Assembly: GCA_050698355.1 (NCBI GenBank)
Contig: JBOHBN010000127.1
Coordinates: 1-35,812, forward strand
Reading direction: 5' to 3'
Origin: JBOHBN01 sp050698355
GTDB lineage: Bacteria; Actinomycetota; Actinomycetes; Streptosporangiales; WHST01
DNA: 35,812 bases
Part shown: positions 9,024 to 16,247 of the stretch, piece by piece
Layout: each line of letters starts with the position of its first letter
How positions within the stretch are numbered: the stretch's first letter is position 1
Made by a program: the position numbers and the translations under genes
Notes under the pieces: generated by a model
Database searches by the model: none
Seen by the model: the letters and a program-made list of their open reading frames with translations, nothing else
What the model was told of the DNA's origin: nothing

Positions 9024-9812
9024 ATGCCCGTTACCAAGCCCCACACGGCCGGCAGGGAGGCTGGCCGGTTGCCCCGAAGCACCAGCGGTGCCGAGGTGAC
9101 CAGGTTCTGGCTGCCTACGGCCGCCCGGCTGGCGCTCAGCTTGCCTGGGCTCGTGGCGGTGCTGATCATCATGACCGCGCTCGCCATCGGCCCACTGCAG
9201 GGGTTCGACCAGGCATTCACCAGGCCCTGGTCCGACTGGTACCTGCCCACAGTGGGCCCGTTCCTCGCCGAGATGGTCGATCCCATCGCCAGCCAGGTCG
9301 TCGCCGTGCCGCTGATGGGAATCGTGGCGGTGTACCTGGCATGGCAGCGATGGAGCTGGCGCCCGATACTCGCCGGCTCGATCGGGGAGTTCGGCACGGT
9401 CGCCTTCGTCGGCGCGATGAAGCTCGGGTTCGCCCGCCCATCGCCGGTACGCGAGGACTCCGGGTTCTTCCACGGCGGGCTGCTCACCGAGGGGTGGCAC
9501 GGGATCAGCTACCCCTCAGGACACGCCGCGGAGGCCGTCGCCTTCTACGGCATGATCGTCTTCCTGGTAGCGCGCTTCGGCCAGGTGTCGAGACGTACGG
9601 TTGCGCTCCTCGGCGCGATCACTTTCGTGATCGCCGTGGTCACGGTCACCCAGTCCTGGTACATGGAGTGGCACTGGGTGACCGACCTGGTGGGCGGCAT
9701 CCTGGCGGGTGGTGTGGTGCTGCGCGCCGCGATAACGGCCGACAACGTCGTACCCCCCAGAGCGCGCGCGCTGTACGAGCGCGCGCGAGCGAGGCGCCGG
9801 CAGCAGGCGTGA
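9024..9812 (+). CDS. PAP2-superfamily membrane protein with altered phosphatase motifs
   Basis: Membrane protein of 262 aa with about five or six hydrophobic segments and the PAP2 (type 2 phosphatidic acid phosphatase) layout. Members dephosphorylate lipid phosphates such as undecaprenyl pyrophosphate. The central motif PSGH is intact (YPSGHAAEAV near residue 162), and the last motif keeps its catalytic His in EWHWVTD near 215. However, the first motif, normally KxxxxxxRP, reads KLGFARPSP, so the key Arg is Ser, and the Arg of SRxxxxxH is also missing (QSWYMEWH). If my alignment is right, two phosphate-binding arginines are lost. GGGAGGTC 3 bases before ATG 9024 supports the start. It stands alone. 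Confidence 0.82.
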   Translation: MPVTKPHTAGREAGRLPRSTSGAEVTRFWLPTAARLALSLPGLVAVLIIMTALAIGPLQGFDQAFTRPWSDWYLPTVGPFLAEMVDPIASQVVAVPLMGIVAVYLAWQRWSWRPILAGSIGEFGTVAFVGAMKLGFARPSPVREDSGFFHGGLLTEGWHGISYPSGHAAEAVAFYGMIVFLVARFGQVSRRTVALLGAITFVIAVVTVTQSWYMEWHWVTDLVGGILAGGVVLRAAITADNVVPPRARALYERARARRRQQA

Positions 9813-9870
9813 CCGCGGCCACCTCTGTGCCGTAGATGCGTTGCGAGCTTGCGGTAACGAGCGGCTAGCA

Positions 9871-9995
9871 TTGGCGGCCGAAGGGGAGTAGTTCCCGCCG
9901 TGGCCGTGCACTGGCTGCGGTGACGGTGCGTCGACACACTGGCCGCGTGGCCCGGTGCATCACCCGGCGACGGGCGAACGAGACCTTCGGCCAGA
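9871..9995 (+). promoter_or_regulatory. yybP-ykoY (manganese) riboswitch
   Basis: The two conserved loops of the yybP-ykoY Mn2+ aptamer are both present: AAGGGGAGTAG at 9881-9891 and CGAGACC at 9979-9985. They are closed by a perfect 8-bp P1 stem, GGCCGAAG at 9876-9883 with CTTCGGCC at 9985-9992. A hairpin CCCG-GCGA-CGGG with a GNRA-type loop (9963-9974) sits just before the second loop, as in the family. The element ends about 85 bases before the ATG of the downstream VIT1-family metal transporter. By family precedent, Mn2+ binding should turn expression on. I see no clear terminator stem in the remaining leader, so control may be at translation. Confidence 0.86.
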
Positions 9996-10080
9996 GCGCA
10001 CAGACGAACCGTGCTCGCCGTCGACCTCTGGCCGGGGCTCGGTCAGGCACGATCCCGGTCGGAGCCGAAGAAGGGAAACC

Positions 10081-11196
10081 ATGGCTCCTGCGGCCTCGCC
10101 CCCGGGTGACCGCGCCTCCGGCGCGCCCGAGCCGAGTCCGTCCGACATCCGCCGGTGGCGCAAGTACCTGGCCGACGAGCGCGCCGAAGCCGCCGTCTAC
10201 CGGGACCTGGCCCAGCGCAAGACCGGCGAGGAGCGGGAGATCCTGCTCGCGCTCGCCGAGGCCGAGCGGCGCCACGAGACGCATTGGCGGACGCTGCTCG
10301 GCGACCGCGCCGGCAAGCCCGGCCGCGGCGACATCCGTACCCGCCTGCTCGCGTTCCTCGCCCGGCGGTTCGGGTCGGTGTTCGTCCTCGCGCTCGCGCA
10401 ACGCGCCGAGGCGCGCTCGCCGTACGAGACCGAGAACGACGCGACGCCGACGATGGCGGCCGACGAGCGCATCCACGAGGAGGTCGTGCGCGGCCTCGCG
10501 ACGCGGGGCCGCAACCGGCTGTCCGGGACGTTTCGCGCGGCGGTCTTCGGTGCGAACGACGGGCTGGTGAGCAACCTCGCGCTGGTGCTCGGCATCAGCG
10601 CGAGCGGCGTGTCGAGCCAGACCGTCCTGCTCACCGGGCTGGCCGGGCTGCTGGCCGGGGCGCTGTCGATGGGTGCCGGCGAGTTCGTCTCCGTACGCTC
10701 GCAACGGGAACTGCTCGAGGCGTCGACACCGAACCCGGAGAGCCACACCGCGGTCGCGCAGCTGGACATCGACGCCAACGAGCTGGCGCTGGTGTACCGG
10801 GCGCGCGGCATGTCCGCGGCCGAGGCGCAGGCGCGCGCGACCGAGGCACTGCGGGAGAACAGGCTGCACGCCACGCCACCGGCAGGCGGTGAAGCCGGCA
10901 CCGACCAGCACGAGGCCATCGGCACGGGGGTCCGTGCCGGGCTGTCGAGCTTCTGCTTCTTCGCCTCCGGCGCCGTGCTCCCCGTGGTCCCGTACATGTT
11001 CGAGCTCGGCAGCACGGTCGCCGTGCTCGTCGCGGCGGGGCTCGTCGGCCTGGCCCTGCTCGCCACCGGCGCGGTCGTGGGCCTGCTCTCCGGTGGCCCG
11101 CCGCTGCGGCGCGCGTTGCGGCAGCTCGGGATCGGGTACGGCGCGGCCGCGGCGACGTACCTGCTCGGCCTGCTCTTCGGCACCGGCGTCGGGTAG
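10081..11196 (+). CDS. VIT1/CCC1-family metal transporter with N-terminal ferritin-like domain
   Basis: Predicted membrane exporter or sequesterer of Fe2+/Mn2+. After a short Pro/Ala-rich start, residues about 20-140 form a rubrerythrin/ferritin-like helical domain with carboxylate and His ligands (ADERAEAAVYRDLAQ, EAERRHETHW, ADERIHEEVVRGLA). Residues about 150-371 are the VIT1 membrane domain, with VFGANDGLVSNLALVLGIS, GALSMGAGEFVSVRSQRE and FASGAVLPVVPYMF. Such rubrerythrin-VIT fusions exist in bacteria; the ferritin-like part may sense or deliver metal. ATG at 10081 has AAGGGA upstream; the frame is open to 9955, but that would overlap the riboswitch. The yybP-ykoY element indicates induction by manganese and points to Mn2+ detoxification. 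An inverted repeat begins at the stop codon. Confidence 0.9.
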   Translation: MAPAASPPGDRASGAPEPSPSDIRRWRKYLADERAEAAVYRDLAQRKTGEEREILLALAEAERRHETHWRTLLGDRAGKPGRGDIRTRLLAFLARRFGSVFVLALAQRAEARSPYETENDATPTMAADERIHEEVVRGLATRGRNRLSGTFRAAVFGANDGLVSNLALVLGISASGVSSQTVLLTGLAGLLAGALSMGAGEFVSVRSQRELLEASTPNPESHTAVAQLDIDANELALVYRARGMSAAEAQARATEALRENRLHATPPAGGEAGTDQHEAIGTGVRAGLSSFCFFASGAVLPVVPYMFELGSTVAVLVAAGLVGLALLATGAVVGLLSGGPPLRRALRQLGIGYGAAAATYLLGLLFGTGVG

Positions 11197-11260
11197 CCGG
11201 CCGATTCCAAGGGGTGCCGATCAAGCGAGCCAGGCAACTTCCCTTGGAATCGGTCGGCTA
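11194..11260. terminator. 20-bp inverted repeat at the end of the VIT gene
   Basis: The left arm 11194-11213 (beginning at the TAG stop, TAGCCGGCCGATTCCAAGGG) pairs with the right arm 11241-11260 at 19 of 20 positions, separated by 27 bases. There is no U-tract. It ends 10 bases before the ATG of the next gene on the same strand. It could terminate VIT transcription, but its right arm would lie at the promoter of the downstream gene, so an operator role is also possible. Confidence 0.55.
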
Positions 11261-11270
11261 TCTTCGGCCC

Positions 11271-12161
11271 ATGCGTGTCGTGTCGTTGCTGCCGTCGACG
11301 ACGGAGATCCTGTTCGCCATCGGGGCGGGAGACGACGTGGCCGGCGTGACGGTCGACTGCGACTACCCGCACGCGGCGCGTACGAGGCCGGTCGTGTCAC
11401 TGCCCACGCTGCCCGAGGGCCTCTCGGCCGGCGAGATCGACCGTGAGGTGCGGGCTCGCCTCGACGCGGGCGCCGACCTGTACCGGCTGGACGAGGGCGT
11501 GCTCCGCGACCTCGCGCCGGACGTCGTCGTCACCCAGGACCTCTGCGCCGTCTGCGCGGTCGACGTCGACGGCGTCGATGCCGCGCTCGCCCACCTGGGC
11601 TGCACGGCCGACGTGATCACCATCGACCCGCAGACGCTGCCCGAGGTGCTGGACAGCGTGGAGACCGTCGGCGCGGCGACCGGTCGCGAGGAGGCCGCGG
11701 CCCGCCTCGCGTCCTCCTTACGCGACCGCGTCGATGGCGTGCGTGCGGCCGTCAGTGGCCGGACCGCGCCCGCGGTGGCCGTACTCGAGTGGACCGATCC
11801 GCCGTTCACGGCGGGGCACTGGGTGCCCGGCATGGTGGTCGCCGCGGGTGGCACGCCGTCGCTCGGCAAGCCCGGCGCCCGGTCGGTTGCCACGACGTGG
11901 GACGAGGTGGCGGCGGGCGACCCCGACCTCATCGTGGTCGCGCCCTGTGGCTACCACCTCGACGGCGCCGTCGAGCTGGCCGAAGCGGCGGTCGCGGCCG
12001 GTCACCTGCCCGCGCGCGTGCCGGTGTGGGCGGTCGACGCCGACGCCGCGTTCGTACGGCCGGGGCCGCGGCTCGTCGACGGCGTGGAGGCGCTCGCGGC
12101 GATCTGTCACCCGGAGGCGCTGCCGCCACGCGCCGACCTGGCGAGATGCGTGCGGCCCTAG
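11271..12161 (+). CDS. BtuF/TroA-fold corrinoid-binding-like protein without signal peptide
   Basis: The 296-residue protein has the periplasmic-binding fold of COG0614 (cobalamin/siderophore-binding), opening with RVVSLLPSTTEILFAIGAGD. It carries the CDYP motif and the paired-Cys motif VTQDLCAVCAV, both characteristic of a cytosolic subgroup. There is no signal peptide, lipobox or membrane segment, so it is probably cytoplasmic and not a classical transporter subunit. ATG 11271 is chosen because the fold begins at once; no good ribosome binding site is visible, so the mRNA may be leaderless. It converges on a DUF71 PP-loop gene with which it shares the CTAG stop. Published comparative genomics of DUF71/COG2102 proposed a B12-salvage role for bacterial members, which agrees with this pairing. 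Ligand assignment is inference. Confidence 0.82.
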   Translation: MRVVSLLPSTTEILFAIGAGDDVAGVTVDCDYPHAARTRPVVSLPTLPEGLSAGEIDREVRARLDAGADLYRLDEGVLRDLAPDVVVTQDLCAVCAVDVDGVDAALAHLGCTADVITIDPQTLPEVLDSVETVGAATGREEAAARLASSLRDRVDGVRAAVSGRTAPAVAVLEWTDPPFTAGHWVPGMVVAAGGTPSLGKPGARSVATTWDEVAAGDPDLIVVAPCGYHLDGAVELAEAAVAAGHLPARVPVWAVDADAAFVRPGPRLVDGVEALAAICHPEALPPRADLARCVRP

Positions 12162-12820
12162 CGGTCGGTGACGTCGGCGAAGACGAAACCGTCCCGCTCG
12201 ACGACCTCGCCGACGGCGACGTCCAGCGGGTGGGCGAACCCCGGGCCGTCGAACACGAAGGTGTGGAACTCCCCGTTCTCACCGCACGGGTCGACGTCTG
12301 CGGGCAGCTCGGCGAGCAGCGCGTCGTCGAACGTGCGCCCCGCGTACTGCGGTGGAACCTTTGCGGGGTCGACGCAGGTGAGTACCGCCCGCAAGCCCGC
12401 GGCGAGCATCTCGCGCGCGAGTGCCGGGGTCGGACGCTGCCACAGCGGGAACAGCGGCGCGATCCCCGTCCCTGCGAGGGTGCCTTCCCGGTACGCGCGC
12501 ACGTCGGCGAGGAACAGGTCGCCGAAGACGACCGCCTCCACCCCGTCGTCTCTGGCAGCGGTCATGGCAGCCGCCATCCGCTGCTCGTACACCTCGTTCG
12601 GGCACGGGGACGGGATCTCCACGACGTGCAGCGGCAGCCCGAGGCTCTCCGCCTGCGCCTCGAGCAGCGAACGCCGGGTGGCGTGCATCGCGACCCGGTC
12701 GGCAGCGGCGTTGACCGTCACGAGTAGCCCGGTGACCTCGATGACCGGGTCGACCCGCGCCTCGGCCAGCGCGTACGTGCAGTCCTTGCCACTGCTCCAG
12801 CTCACCCAGGCACGCCGCAC
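12158..12820 (-). CDS. DUF71/Dph6-like PP-loop ATP-binding protein
   Basis: N-type ATP pyrophosphatase family (COG2102). Eukaryotic and archaeal members (Dph6) amidate diphthine on EF2; bacteria lack diphthamide, and bacterial members are of unproven function, with B12 salvage proposed. The PP-loop is SWSSGKDCTYALAEA near residue 7 (Ser where the usual form is SGGKDS). Other family motifs are VVFGDLFLADVRAYREGT, PLFPLWQRPT and the C-terminal GENGEFHTFVFDGPGF. Length (220 aa) fits the single-domain form. GTG 12820 lies 8 bases after the ndk stop, so it is probably in an operon with ndk; GTG at 12805 is an alternative start. It shares a CTAG stop with the BtuF-like gene. Confidence 0.85.
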   Translation of the reverse strand: MRRAWVSWSSGKDCTYALAEARVDPVIEVTGLLVTVNAAADRVAMHATRRSLLEAQAESLGLPLHVVEIPSPCPNEVYEQRMAAAMTAARDDGVEAVVFGDLFLADVRAYREGTLAGTGIAPLFPLWQRPTPALAREMLAAGLRAVLTCVDPAKVPPQYAGRTFDDALLAELPADVDPCGENGEFHTFVFDGPGFAHPLDVAVGEVVERDGFVFADVTDR

Positions 12821-12828
12821 TCTGGTGA

Positions 12829-13368
12829 TCAGCCGATCGAGGGGAACCAGAGCTTGAGCTCACGGGCGGCCTCTTCCGGGTCGCCGGAGGCGTGTATCAG
12901 GTTGTGCACGGGCCGCAGCTCCTCGTTCGCCAGGTCCGGCGAGTCCGAGCTGTAGTCCCCGCGGATCGTGCCGGGCGCGGCCGCGACCGGCAGCGTGTTG
13001 CCGATCAGCTTGCGTACGGTTTCGATCGCGCGGTTGCCCGACCACACCATCGGCACGAGCGCGCCGGAGTTCAAGAACCCGACCAGCCAGCTGCGTACCT
13101 GCTGGCCGATCGCGACGGCATCGTCGGTGCCGAGCTTGTCCTTGGTGGAGAAGCCGAGCTTCTCGTAGTCCGCCAGCGTCTTGTTACCGACCGTGGCGAG
13201 CCAGCCCTCGTCACGCGGGTAGTGGTCCTCGATGATCGCGCTCTCGCCGCGCGAGATCCTGATCTGCTCCAGCCGCAACCCGGCGCGTTCGAAACGCGCG
13301 ACGACCTCGCCCGTCAGGCGGCGCTCGTAGGCGTCGGGCTTCATGATGACGAGTGTCCGCTCGTGCAT
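12829..13368 (-). CDS. ndk: Nucleoside diphosphate kinase, extended form
   Basis: NDP kinase transfers the gamma phosphate of ATP to NDPs through a phospho-histidine. The N-terminal ERTLVIMKPDAYERRLTGEV and the active-site region NLIHASGDPEEAARE (catalytic His) are typical. The Arg and Asn positions around the nucleotide site (GNRAIETVRKLIGNT, then GTIRGDYS) are also seen. At 179 aa it is about 40 residues longer than the common 135-140 aa enzyme; the extra part lies in the middle (GNKTLADYEKLGFSTKDKLG), enlarging the region before the conserved GxxVxMVxxG segment. It is therefore probably a divergent paralogue rather than the housekeeping Ndk. ATG 13368 has GGAAGG upstream at long spacing. 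The DUF71 gene follows directly. Confidence 0.9.
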   Translation of the reverse strand: MHERTLVIMKPDAYERRLTGEVVARFERAGLRLEQIRISRGESAIIEDHYPRDEGWLATVGNKTLADYEKLGFSTKDKLGTDDAVAIGQQVRSWLVGFLNSGALVPMVWSGNRAIETVRKLIGNTLPVAAAPGTIRGDYSSDSPDLANEELRPVHNLIHASGDPEEAARELKLWFPSIG

Positions 13369-13463
13369 GTGCGTTCGAACCTTCCGGTTGGTATCCGTTG
13401 TTGGCGCGAGAGTAACCGCTGAGCGTCGCGTCCAGGTAATCGACTAAACGGAGTAATCAGCCA

Positions 13464-13490
13464 TTGCTTATATAAGCCAGTACTGATAAT
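13464..13490 (+). promoter_or_regulatory. Promoter and candidate operator of the ArsR-SRPBCC operon
   Basis: An AT-rich island in otherwise GC-rich DNA holds TTGCTT (13464-13469) and GATAAT (13485-13490), a sigma70-like pair with a 15-base spacer. GATAAT lies 8 bases before the GTG at 13499, so the transcript is probably leaderless. The perfect 10-base palindrome CTTATATAAG (13467-13476) between the boxes is a candidate autoregulatory operator for the ArsR protein. Confidence 0.5.
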
Positions 13491-13498
13491 TTGCGAGC

Positions 13499-13870
13499 GT
13501 GCACGCGTTCGATGTGCTGGGCGACCCGGTACGCCGCAGGATCCTGGAGCTGCTCGCCGACGGCGAGCAGACCTCCGGTGCGGTTTGTGAGGTCGTGCAG
13601 GACGAGTTCGGCATCTCGCAGCCGGCAGTGTCGCAGCACCTGAAGGTGTTGCGCGATGCGGGATTCGCCACCGTACGCCCCGAGGGCACCCGCCGACTGT
13701 ACGCGGTGAATGCCGGGCCGCTACGCGATGTCGACGCGTGGCTCGACCGCTTCCGGCGCAACTGGTCGCCACCACTCGAGGCACTCGCGACGGAGCTCGC
13801 GCGCGGCAAGCGCGCCCGTCGTCTCGGCAGCTCCAACACCCACCCACACCAGCAAGGGAAGAACAGATGA
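13499..13870 (+). CDS. ArsR-family transcriptional regulator
   Basis: Winged-helix DNA-binding repressor of 123 aa. The fold is complete: HAFDVLGDPVRRRILELLAD (helix 1-2), EFGISQPAVSQHLKVLRDAG (recognition helix) and VRPEGTRRLYAVNAGPLRDV (wing). Metal-binding Cys pairs of classical ArsR proteins are absent, so it belongs to the group paired with SRPBCC/AHSA1 proteins, whose ligand is unknown. The start is GTG 13499 with no Shine-Dalgarno, consistent with the leaderless promoter just upstream. The stop overlaps the next gene's ATG by 4 bases (ATGA), so the two are translationally coupled and probably share one function. Confidence 0.9.
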   Translation: MHAFDVLGDPVRRRILELLADGEQTSGAVCEVVQDEFGISQPAVSQHLKVLRDAGFATVRPEGTRRLYAVNAGPLRDVDAWLDRFRRNWSPPLEALATELARGKRARRLGSSNTHPHQQGKNR

Positions 13871-14511
13871 TCGACGTCGACCAGCAGATCAACGCCGTAA
13901 GCCGCCACGTCGGCACCCGTACGCTGGAGGCTGGCGAGGCGCGCACCGTCACGGTGAGCCGGACCTACGACGCCACCATCGACGACGTCTGGGACGCCTG
14001 CACCAATCCCGAACGCATTCCCCGTTGGTTCGCGCCCGTCTCGGGCGACCTACGCCTCGGCGGTCGGTACCAGATCGAGGGCAACGCGGGCGGGGCCATC
14101 GAGCGCTGCGACCCGCCGCGGAGCTTCGCCGCGACCTGGGAGTACGGCAGCGACGTCACCTGGATCGAGCTCCGGCTGACCGCCGCCCCCGACGGCGGCA
14201 CACGCTTCGAACTCGAGCACATCGCGCCGGTCGACGACGAGCGCTGGACCGAGTTCGGACCCGGCGCCGTCGGCGTCGGTTGGGACTTGGGGCTGATGGG
14301 CCTGGCCAGCCACCTGTCGTCCGGGGCCGCCGTGGCCCCTGACGAGGGCGCTGCCTGGATGGCGTCCGCCGACGGCGCGCGCTTCATGACACTGAGCAGC
14401 GAGGGCTGGCAGCAGGCCCACGCCGCGGCCGGCGCGGACGAGGCCGCCGCCCGCCACGCCGCGGAGCGTACGGTCGCGGCATACACCGGCGCCCCGGAGG
14501 CCACCGAGTAG
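13867..14511 (+). CDS. SRPBCC (AHSA1-like) domain protein
   Basis: START/Bet v1-like protein of 214 aa. The hydrophobic-cavity domain covers about residues 28-150 (VTVSRTYDATIDDVWDACTN, then RIPRWFAPVSGDLRLGGRYQ and ELRLTAAPDGGTRFELEH). The C-terminal 60 residues are Ala-rich and helical (EGWQQAHAAAGADEAAARHA). AHSA1-like proteins paired with ArsR regulators are common in actinobacteria and are thought to bind small hydrophobic ligands, but no reaction can be assigned. AAGGGAAG precedes the ATG. It overlaps the upstream ArsR gene by 4 bases. Confidence 0.88.
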   Translation: MIDVDQQINAVSRHVGTRTLEAGEARTVTVSRTYDATIDDVWDACTNPERIPRWFAPVSGDLRLGGRYQIEGNAGGAIERCDPPRSFAATWEYGSDVTWIELRLTAAPDGGTRFELEHIAPVDDERWTEFGPGAVGVGWDLGLMGLASHLSSGAAVAPDEGAAWMASADGARFMTLSSEGWQQAHAAAGADEAAARHAAERTVAAYTGAPEATE

Positions 14512-14877
14512 GACCCCGGGCCCGACAACCGCGGCGACTCCGATCGATGAGTGGGGGCACGGCGAAAGCACGCGCCGGCGAGCTCCGCGCGAAGTGAGAC
14601 ATACCCCGCCGGCGGTCTCGACGCTGGCGTTTCCAGTCTCATCGAAGCTGACCCGCAGTGCGGCCGGCTCCAGCAGCCGGGTCAGGGATTGAACCCCGGT
14701 CGGTTACGGCGCGGTAGCTGACCGGGCTCCCAGCAAGGCGCGCGGAAGCCGACCGCGGTCGCGACCGACCTTGCATCCACCTCTCAGGAACCCAGTCCTC
14801 GCCAGGACGGTGATGGAGAGTCGCACACGTAGAGTCGCTTCGGCAGTATGCGGCGCGATCGGCCATGGAGGCTCTAC
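14512..14877. other. 366-bp intergenic region with a tRNA-like relic
   Basis: No gene is recognised. On the minus strand, at about 14675-14736, there is a T-arm-like stretch GGGGTTCAATCCC flanked by GCCCGGT and ACCCGGC, which can pair 6 of 7 as an acceptor stem. Only about 20 bases separate the 5' arm from the T-arm, so no D-arm and no clean anticodon stem fit. It may be a decayed tRNA fragment or chance. The remainder shows nothing I can name. GGAGG at 14867-14871 is the ribosome binding site of the next gene. Confidence 0.25.
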
Positions 14878-15819
14878 GTGCGTGCGGTGATTCTGGGTGG
14901 GACCGGGGCGATCGGTGGCGCGGTAGCGGCCCGGCTGGTTGCCGCCGGCTGGTCCGTCGATGTGACCGGCCGTGATCGCGGGTCGATGCCGCAGGAGCTG
15001 GTCGCAGCCAGCGTGAGCTTTCACCAGATTGAGCGGAGCGACGCCCCTGCGGTTGGTCGGCTCGTCAGGGACGGTGCCGATCTCTTGGTCGATCTGCTCG
15101 CCTACCGCGGCGCGGATGTCCGCGCCCTGTTATCCGTGATGGCGTCGGTCACGAGCTTGGTCCTCATCTCGACCCGCGCAGTCTACGTCGACGCAGCTGG
15201 TCGTCACCTCAACGGCGACGTATCGCCATGGTTCCATTGCCCGATCAACGAGGACACCCCGACCGTTCCTCCCAGGGACGACGTCGACCCATTCACTCGA
15301 GAGGGGTATGCGCCGTCGAAAGTGGCCGCCGAACGCGTTGCCCTGGAAAGCGGGCTACCGGTCACCGTCATACGCCTCTCCAAGGTCCACGGACGCTGGG
15401 CGCGGAACCCGCGCACACGACTCTTCGTCGAACGCATGCTCCGCGGCGACCGCACGATCACGCTTGCGGACGAGGGCGCGTCGATTGACCACCTCACCGC
15501 CGCCGCGAACAGCGCCGCACTCATCGAAATCGTCGCGGATAGGCCCGGACAACGCATCCTCAACAGCGCCGATCCTGACACCCCGACCGCCCAGCGGATC
15601 GTTCAAACGATCGGCGAACGGCTGGACTGGGACGGGACCCTCGAACTGCTCGACGACGAAGCCGACCCCACAGCGGGCGAGCACCCTTGGCGGTCCGCTC
15701 ATCCGATCGTGCTGGATACGGCAGCGTCCGCACGCCTCGGCTACTCGCCAGAAGGACCGGCGCTCGAACTCCTGACCCGGGAAGTTGACTGGATCGCCGA
15801 ACAAATGAACGCCCGGTAG
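14878..15819 (+). CDS. NAD(P)-dependent epimerase/reductase-like protein (extended SDR)
   Basis: Cytosolic Rossmann-fold protein of 313 aa. The N-terminal dinucleotide motif is VILGGTGAIGGAVAARLVAA (GxxGxxG), followed by DVTGRDRG. The active-site region shows LVLISTRAVYVD and a distant YAPSKVAAERV (YxxxK), as in extended SDRs of the isoflavone-reductase/UDP-sugar-epimerase type. The middle segment VIRLSKVHGRWARNPRTRL is also family-typical. The substrate is unknown. GTG 14878 is chosen because GGAGG lies 6 bases upstream and the Rossmann motif begins at residue 3; the frame is open to 14848. The gene is single and sits at the edge of a debris-rich accessory stretch. Confidence 0.85.
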   Translation: MRAVILGGTGAIGGAVAARLVAAGWSVDVTGRDRGSMPQELVAASVSFHQIERSDAPAVGRLVRDGADLLVDLLAYRGADVRALLSVMASVTSLVLISTRAVYVDAAGRHLNGDVSPWFHCPINEDTPTVPPRDDVDPFTREGYAPSKVAAERVALESGLPVTVIRLSKVHGRWARNPRTRLFVERMLRGDRTITLADEGASIDHLTAAANSAALIEIVADRPGQRILNSADPDTPTAQRIVQTIGERLDWDGTLELLDDEADPTAGEHPWRSAHPIVLDTAASARLGYSPEGPALELLTREVDWIAEQMNAR

Positions 15820-15830
15820 CCGAATCGCCG

Positions 15831-16030
15831 TGTGGCCAAGGCGAAGGACACCAGGGACAGCGAAACGCAGGTTGCCCGGCGTGGCCCCGACCGCGCCCTG
15901 CGGCGTGTTGGCGACGACGTCAGCAGCGCGTTCGTGCCGGCCGACAAAATGGGGGCCAGGCGTACGGCAGTTCGCCGAGTACCAGCCTTCACCCCGATCA
16001 TCGAAACCATGCGTGGGCTGTTGAACGATA
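15831..16030 (-). pseudogene. Fragment of a class I methyltransferase gene similar to the one at 17710
   Basis: On the minus strand, 15831-15910 matches the plus strand at 18185-18256. The first 18 bases (ACGCCGCAGGGCG...) have one mismatch, and a 36-base stretch starting CAACCTGCGT has three. Upstream, the frame reads ADVVANTPQGAV against DAVVSTPQGVV of the intact gene, so protein similarity continues. The rest of the methyltransferase, including the SAM-binding part, is missing, and the frame is lost after the shared block. I infer a decayed paralogue. The remaining bases to 16247 (about 215 bp) hold no recognisable gene. Confidence 0.55.
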
Positions 16031-16247
16031 ATCGCAATTGCCTGGTGCATCGGGCTGACGTTGGTCGGCTACCCGTGGGCGCGGGCGAAGTTCACAAAGC
16101 GAGCGTGATCTGGGCCAGCTCACACCAGTCCTGACGACGGCCTGCACGAGTCACCTCGGCGATCCGGGACGCCGACAAGGACGGTACGCATCAGGAGCCC
16201 CGCTTCGGGCAGGCGACTCTTGGCAGCTGCGATCGCCTTTGGCGGGA

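Noticed and set aside
9955..10080. Earlier start for the VIT-family gene
   Set aside because: It would overlap the second conserved loop of the yybP-ykoY riboswitch; ATG 10081 has AAGGGA upstream.
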